Positions 59,996-64,000 of a stretch of DNA of 64,000 nucleotides are shown one piece after another. Origin of the DNA: Malaciobacter pacificus. GTDB lineage: Bacteria > Campylobacterota > Campylobacteria > Campylobacterales > Arcobacteraceae. Below the pieces are notes generated by a model that was not told where the DNA came from, searched no databases, and worked only from the letters and a program-made list of their open reading frames with translations. The DNA lies in contig NZ_CP035928.1 in the NCBI RefSeq assembly GCF_004214795.1, positions 1,488,001 to 1,552,000 on the forward strand. The letters run 5' to 3'. The stretch's first letter is position 1. Every line of letters starts with the position of its first letter. A program made the translations under genes and the position numbers.

Positions 59996-60568
59996 TTAAA
60001 TATTTACTTTACTTTGAATTGCTTTTGATAATGACAATATATCAACATTTTCTAGACTAACCCCAGTAGGAACACCTTGTGCTATTTTTGTAAAATTGAT
60101 ATCAAACTCTTTTAGTTTATCTTCGATATACAAAATAAACGCATCATTAGCAATAGAAGGGGTAATAGCAAATAGTATATTTTCAACTTTATTATCTTTT
60201 ACAAGATTAATTAGCATACTTAAACTATTTTCATCTAGTTCTTCCATAACAAAATATTTTCCATCAAATTGTTTTGAATCTTCTATGATAAAAATATCTT
60301 TTGCACTTTGAACAATACATAATGTAGTTTCATCTCTACTATCATCTAAACAAAACTCACAAATTTCATGTTCACTCATAGAACCACACTTTGAACACTT
60401 AGTAATATTTTTTAAAGCATTTTCTATACTGTGAGCTATTTTTATTCCACAATAGTTATCATTCATAACAATATGATAAGCAAGTCTAAGAGCTGATTTC
60501 TTACCAATAGTAGGTAAAGATTCAAAAGCTTCAACTAATTCGTAAAATTTTTCAAGTCCTTTATTCAT
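59996..60568 (-). CDS. recR: recombination mediator RecR
   Basis: RecR works with RecO (and RecF) to load RecA at gaps. The 190-residue protein has the N-terminal HhH region (FESLPTIGKKSALRLAYHI), the four-Cys zinc finger CSKCGSMSEHEICEFC (about 55-70) and a Toprim domain (CIVQSAKDIFIIEDSKQFDG onward). It ends with QGVPTGVSLENVD near residue 165. The length is close to the usual 195-200. It is divergent from dnaJ, an arrangement I recall as common in the phylum, and heads a run with three further genes. Confidence 0.95.
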   Translation of the reverse strand: MNKGLEKFYELVEAFESLPTIGKKSALRLAYHIVMNDNYCGIKIAHSIENALKNITKCSKCGSMSEHEICEFCLDDSRDETTLCIVQSAKDIFIIEDSKQFDGKYFVMEELDENSLSMLINLVKDNKVENILFAITPSIANDAFILYIEDKLKEFDINFTKIAQGVPTGVSLENVDILSLSKAIQSKVNI

Positions 60569-60650
60569 ACGCGGATTATAGCAAACCTTTATATACTTTT
60601 AGATAAAATCGCGAATTATTCATACAAACATTTTTTTAAGGAGTTCTAAT

Positions 60651-61772
60651 TTGACTGAAATAGACTATTATGAATTATTAGAAGTTAGTAAAGATGCAGA
60701 TAAAAGCACGATAAAAAAAGCCTACAGAAAAATGGCTATGAAATACCATCCAGATAAAAATCCTGATGATTCAGAAGCTGAAGAAAGATTCAAAGCTGTA
60801 AATGAAGCATATCAAGTATTAAGTGATGAAGAAAAAAAATCAATTTATGATAGATACGGTAAAGCAGGACTTGAAGGTCATGGTCAAGGAGGAGGATTCT
60901 CTGGTGGTTTTGATGATTTAAGTTCAGTATTTGAAGAGATGTTTGGGGGAGCTTTCGGTGGAGGAGGTTCTAGAAGAAGACAAAGAAAATCATATAACTA
61001 TAATTTAGACACAGCTGTGGATGTTGTTTTAGAATTTAATGAAGCAATATTTGGGTGTAAAAAAGAGATTGACTTTACTTATAAAACTGCTTGTAAACCT
61101 TGTAAAGGTACAGGAGCAAAAGATGGTAAAATGTCTACTTGTAAAACTTGTAATGGACAAGGTCAAGTGCATTCAAGACAAGGGTTTATGACATTTGCAC
61201 AAACTTGTCCAACTTGTGGTGGTACTGGTCAAGCACCAAGTGCTTCATGTGACGCATGTGGTGGAACTGGGTATGATGAAGTAAAAGACTCCTTTAAAGT
61301 TGATATTCCTGAAGGTGTTAATGATGGGATGAGAATTAGAGTTTCAGGAAAAGGAAATATTTCACCTGAAGGTTCTAGAGGAGATTTATATTTACAAATA
61401 AGAGTTAAAGAGGATTCTCAATTTGTAAGACACGATGATGATATTTACGTAGAAGCTCCAATATTCTTTACTCAAGTAGCACTTGGAGCAAAAATAAAAG
61501 TTCCAGGTCTAAGAGGTGAACTTGAACTTGAAATTCCTAAAAATGCAAAAGATAAACAACAGTTTACTTTTAGGGGTGAAGGTGTAAAATCAGTTCAAGG
61601 ATATGGTAAAGGTGATTTTATAGTACAAATCAAAATCGAATACCCTAAATCATTAAATGATGAACAAAAAGAGCTACTAGAAAAACTTCAAGAGAGTTTT
61701 GGTGTTGAAAGTAAACAACATGAAACTAACTTTGAATCAATGTTTGATAAAGTTAAAAAGTGGTTCTCTTAA
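60651..61772 (+). CDS. dnaJ: chaperone DnaJ
   Basis: DnaJ stimulates DnaK and binds unfolded proteins. The 373-residue protein begins at a TTG after AAGGAG. The J domain (1-70) includes the HPD triad in [12 protein letters not shown] Gly/Phe-rich linker follows, then four zinc-binding CxxCxGxG repeats ([32 protein letters not shown], about 145-215), and the C-terminal client-binding domain with [19 protein letters not shown] and QFTFRGEGV. This is a full-length type I DnaJ. Confidence 0.97.
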   Translation: MTEIDYYELLEVSKDADKSTIKKAYRKMAMKYHPDKNPDDSEAEERFKAVNEAYQVLSDEEKKSIYDRYGKAGLEGHGQGGGFSGGFDDLSSVFEEMFGGAFGGGGSRRRQRKSYNYNLDTAVDVVLEFNEAIFGCKKEIDFTYKTACKPCKGTGAKDGKMSTCKTCNGQGQVHSRQGFMTFAQTCPTCGGTGQAPSASCDACGGTGYDEVKDSFKVDIPEGVNDGMRIRVSGKGNISPEGSRGDLYLQIRVKEDSQFVRHDDDIYVEAPIFFTQVALGAKIKVPGLRGELELEIPKNAKDKQQFTFRGEGVKSVQGYGKGDFIVQIKIEYPKSLNDEQKELLEKLQESFGVESKQHETNFESMFDKVKKWFS

Positions 61773-61787
61773 TCTTAAGGAAATAAG

Positions 61788-62381
61788 ATGATAAAAATAG
61801 AATATGCTGGATTAAAACCTATGATAAGCCAACATGGGATTTCTTTTAAAGATGGGAAAGAAGATAAATATAAGTATTTAAAGTACGCAATTGATATTCT
61901 TGTTTCAATTGATCATCCACATATTTCAAAACAAAAATATTCTCATGTCTTAAATGATAAAAGATTATCTCCAAATGAGATAGTAGATATTTTAAAAAAA
62001 CATCATCCTAATCTAGAAGAGACTTTAGATAAAGAAGTTTCTTCTTATTTGAAACATTTAGATAATGAAGAAAATGATGTATTAAATAGTACTTTAGAAG
62101 ATATTGATAAAGAAGTATTTATTAATAATCTAAAAATCATGAGAGATTATAAAACTCAAAGAGCAAAAAATAAAATATTTTATTTTCATTGTATTCAAAC
62201 AATTGCTAAAATTATTATAGAAAATAAAATAAAAAAAATAGAGACACCTTTTAATGAAAGGTTTTGGCATATTTTACAAACACTAGAAGGTGAGCTATCA
62301 AAAGATAAAATATCTTCAACTTTAGAATTAGATAACTCTAATGACACTACAAAAGCTGTTTTAAATGTAGCTATATATTAA
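61788..62381 (+). CDS. conserved-looking protein of unknown function
   Basis: This 197-residue soluble protein begins MIKIEYAGLKPMISQHGISF and is largely helical: KYKYLKYAIDILVSIDHPHI, EIVDILKKHHPNLEE, NKIFYFHCIQTIAKIIIE. It has one Cys and several His but no motif I can name. It follows dnaJ by 15 bp with an AAGGAAAT ribosome site, so it is probably cotranscribed. A role linked to DnaJ or protein quality control is possible but unsupported. It overlaps the 3' end of the convergent ferritin-like gene by four bases. Confidence 0.65.
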   Translation: MIKIEYAGLKPMISQHGISFKDGKEDKYKYLKYAIDILVSIDHPHISKQKYSHVLNDKRLSPNEIVDILKKHHPNLEETLDKEVSSYLKHLDNEENDVLNSTLEDIDKEVFINNLKIMRDYKTQRAKNKIFYFHCIQTIAKIIIENKIKKIETPFNERFWHILQTLEGELSKDKISSTLELDNSNDTTKAVLNVAIY

Positions 62382-63196
62382 CTACAGTCAGCTTTTTTAG
62401 ATAATATTTTTAATTCATCACAAGAAAAACCTGCTTTTTTTCTATCCTCAAAATTTAAGTCCATCTTTCTTTTTGTAGAACCAGGAAATACATCTTCAAT
62501 AATTTCTAAATATGTACTATCATGTGGTAAGTTTTCTAAATCACATGCATATTTAAACCATCTATCACCCTTTGATACATGATCAACTTCTTCAATTAAA
62601 ATTGTGTTTAAAGCATCTAATATTTTATCATTAAATTCATCTTTATTTGAATTTAACTTCTCCATAATTTTTGGATTTTGATCCAAGCCATTTGCTTCTA
62701 AATATCTTGGAACTGCTGCCATTCTTCTTAAAAACTCAGGTGTTTTTTCCATAGCTTCAAAAAGATTTTTGTGAACATCAAAATCTCCATACTTTCCACC
62801 AAGTTCATTTAGTAGTTTCTCCAACATTAAAAAGTGTCTTACTTCATCATTTGCTACTTCTAACCAATCTTCGTAATAATCTTTTGGTAAGTCTTTATAT
62901 CTTAATGCTGCATCTAAAGCTAAATCAATTGCAGAATATTCAATATGTAAAATAGTATGTAATAAATACTTTTTACCTTCAATTGAATTGAAATTTTTGA
63001 TTTTTGGTAAAGTTGTAGGTTTTACAATATTTAAAAAAGTTTCATATGATGGGTTTTGCATTTTATATGGAGTGTAGTCATTATTGAAAAAAAAGTTATT
63101 TTCTTTAAAGTTTTTATAAAAAACTTTAAATTTTGCTATTTTATCTTTGGGTTCATTTGATAATATAACCTCTTCTAAATTTGAAAAATAATCCAT
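62378..63196 (-). CDS. DUF455 ferritin-like protein
   Basis: The 272-residue protein is a DUF455 member with a ferritin-like four-helix bundle. The probable di-iron ligands lie in LHTILHIEYSAIDLALDA, EVANDEVRHFLMLEKLL (ExxH) and LIEEVDHVSKGDRW (ExxH). RRMAAVPRYLEANGLDQNP is a family signature. Such proteins resemble MiaE-type diiron hydroxylases, but the substrate is unknown. It has no signal peptide. It is convergent with the unknown dnaJ-distal gene and divergent from the MBL hydrolase. Confidence 0.85.
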   Translation of the reverse strand: MDYFSNLEEVILSNEPKDKIAKFKVFYKNFKENNFFFNNDYTPYKMQNPSYETFLNIVKPTTLPKIKNFNSIEGKKYLLHTILHIEYSAIDLALDAALRYKDLPKDYYEDWLEVANDEVRHFLMLEKLLNELGGKYGDFDVHKNLFEAMEKTPEFLRRMAAVPRYLEANGLDQNPKIMEKLNSNKDEFNDKILDALNTILIEEVDHVSKGDRWFKYACDLENLPHDSTYLEIIEDVFPGSTKRKMDLNFEDRKKAGFSCDELKILSKKADCS

Positions 63197-63214
63197 TCAT
63201 AACCTTACTATTGA

Positions 63215-63220
63215 TATAAT
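63215..63220 (+). promoter_or_regulatory. -10 box for the MBL hydrolase gene
   Basis: TATAAT in the context TATTGATATAATAGTT, 30 bp upstream of the ATG at 63251 and in the 54-bp divergent gap. Confidence 0.5.
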
Positions 63221-63250
63221 AGTTATTATTTTAGCAAAAAGTAGGTTAAT

Positions 63251-63850
63251 ATGGATATAAAAGTACAAGCAATGGGTGATTATCAAACTAATTGTTATAT
63301 CGTTACAATTGATGATAAAAATATAATTATAGATCCAGGAGTAGATGCGTTAAGATGGATTAAGAACAATGTAAAAAATCCAATAGCTGTTTTAAATACT
63401 CATGGTCACTTTGATCACGTATGGTCAAATCAAATTGTAAAAGAGACTTATAACATAAAACTTTATACTCCAATTGATGATGAATTTATGCTTGAAAAAG
63501 ATCCTTATGGTATGGGAATGCCCCCTTCAACTCCTGATGTATTAATTCAACCAGACCAAGAAATTGAAATAGAAGGGATTAAAATAAAATTCCATCACTT
63601 CCCAGGTCATACCCCTGGATGTTCAGCCATTCAAATTGGTTCTCATTTGTTCACAGGTGATTTTATTTTTAAAGGAACTATAGGAAGATTTGACTTTCCT
63701 AATTCAAATGCTACGTTAATGAGACGTAGTTTAGATAAAATACTTAAATGGACTGAAGATTTCCACATTTACCCAGGTCATGGGGATAAAACGACTTTAA
63801 AAAGCGAAATTTCTACATTAAAACAGTGGCAATCATATATACAAGGATAA
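63251..63850 (+). CDS. MBL-fold metallohydrolase (glyoxalase II-like)
   Basis: This 199-residue metallo-beta-lactamase-fold enzyme has the binuclear metal site: TNCYIV and DPGVDA, then THGHFDHVW (HxHxDH, about 55-60), FPGHTPGCSAI, FTGDFIFKGTIGRFDFP and YPGHGDKT. The layout matches short glyoxalase II-like hydrolases (YcbL-type), which cleave thioesters such as S-lactoylglutathione. Given an unusual thiol metabolism in this genome the thiol carrier may not be glutathione. It is divergent from the DUF455 gene and followed 2 bp later by the last, partial gene. Confidence 0.88.
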   Translation: MDIKVQAMGDYQTNCYIVTIDDKNIIIDPGVDALRWIKNNVKNPIAVLNTHGHFDHVWSNQIVKETYNIKLYTPIDDEFMLEKDPYGMGMPPSTPDVLIQPDQEIEIEGIKIKFHHFPGHTPGCSAIQIGSHLFTGDFIFKGTIGRFDFPNSNATLMRRSLDKILKWTEDFHIYPGHGDKTTLKSEISTLKQWQSYIQG

Positions 63851-63852
63851 GA

Positions 63853-64000
63853 ATGACTTTAAATTGTGAAAAAATAATTAATGAAAATGAAAAATTAAAA
63901 TTATCAGACTTAGAAAAATCTTGTATAAATACTTTTGAATATCTAAATCTTCATCATAATGTCAATTTTCTAAAAATTAAAGCAGTAAGTAAAGAAAATG
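63853..64000 (+). CDS. N-terminal fragment of an unidentified protein, continues beyond window
   Basis: An ATG at 63853, preceded by AAGGATAAG and 2 bp after the MBL stop, opens a frame of 49 codons that reaches the window edge. The visible residues (MTLNCEKIINENEKLKLSDL, then SCINTFEYLNLHHNVNFLKI) show no recognisable domain and no signal peptide. It is most likely cotranscribed with the MBL hydrolase. Nothing more can be said from this fragment. Confidence 0.5.
   Translation, partial: MTLNCEKIINENEKLKLSDLEKSCINTFEYLNLHHNVNFLKIKAVSKEN

Noticed and set aside
1-64000. CRISPR arrays, insertion sequences, prophage, tRNA or rRNA genes
   Set aside because: I looked for spaced direct repeats, transposase or integrase motifs, and tRNA-like cloverleaf arms ending in CCA contexts and found none I could support by eye.

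Overview
This window is AT-rich, densely packed bacterial chromosome from a campylobacterotan, most likely an Arcobacteraceae member (Arcobacter, Halarcobacter, Malaciobacter or a relative). The evidence is the lineage-typical proteins (UPF0323 lipoprotein next to a glutathionylspermidine synthase-like protein, small secreted proteins, recR beside dnaJ, ComEC without its C-terminal hydrolase domain), the very low GC, and frequent TTG/GTG starts. An ovothiol synthase suggests, but does not prove, a marine or host-associated lifestyle. I saw no rRNA, tRNA, CRISPR array, insertion sequence or prophage.

Layout. 1-2.9 kb: partial RsuA-type pseudouridine synthase, aat, and a soluble zinc-binding chemoreceptor. 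2.9-10.1 kb: a co-directional minus-strand nutrient-uptake locus. An OmpR-type two-component system is followed by a TonB-dependent receptor broken by one in-frame stop codon, a membrane polyferredoxin, exbB-exbD-tonB and a SanA-like protein. 10.2-15.9 kb: Na/Pi transporter, trmL, purU, pgeF, a methyltransferase and aroE. 15.9-17.4 kb: a small accessory patch of secreted proteins, one apparently frameshifted, and a composite hairpin. 17.4-26.8 kb: UPF0323 lipoprotein, GspS-like, lpxK, a DegT aminotransferase, nadE, two paralogous BFD-like [2Fe-2S] proteins, a DjlA-like protein, then tatB-tatC-queA-exonuclease. 26.9-30.3 kb: a surface-polymer trio (acetyltransferase, TagF-like, TagD-like) and comEC.

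30.4-36.6 kb: a degenerate PhoD-like protein, then a translationally coupled operon of rraA-like, gamma-glutamylcyclotransferase-like, membrane TPR protein and ovoA (ovothiol synthesis). 36.7-49.2 kb: lipoprotein, GlcF-like Fe-S protein, lgt, an orphan response regulator with repeat operators, polA, kdsB, a GGDEF/EAL protein, and S4/trpD/tsaE/lptB. 49.3-56.8 kb: argG, then a four-gene operon of M20 peptidase, RimK-like ATP-grasp ligase, ATP-grasp ligase fused to helix-hairpin-helix repeats, and M14 carboxypeptidase. This pairs amino-acid ligases with enzymes able to cleave the bonds they make. It is my best candidate for an undescribed system: reversible amino-acid tagging or a peptide metabolite. 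56.8-64 kb: gamma carbonic anhydrase, an HTH-dUTPase fusion, a histidine kinase, an unlisted 57-residue protein, recR, dnaJ, a DUF455 ferritin-like protein, an MBL hydrolase and a partial gene.

Most convergent gene pairs are separated by clear hairpins that can serve both strands. Functions are inferred from motifs read by eye; no database search was run.
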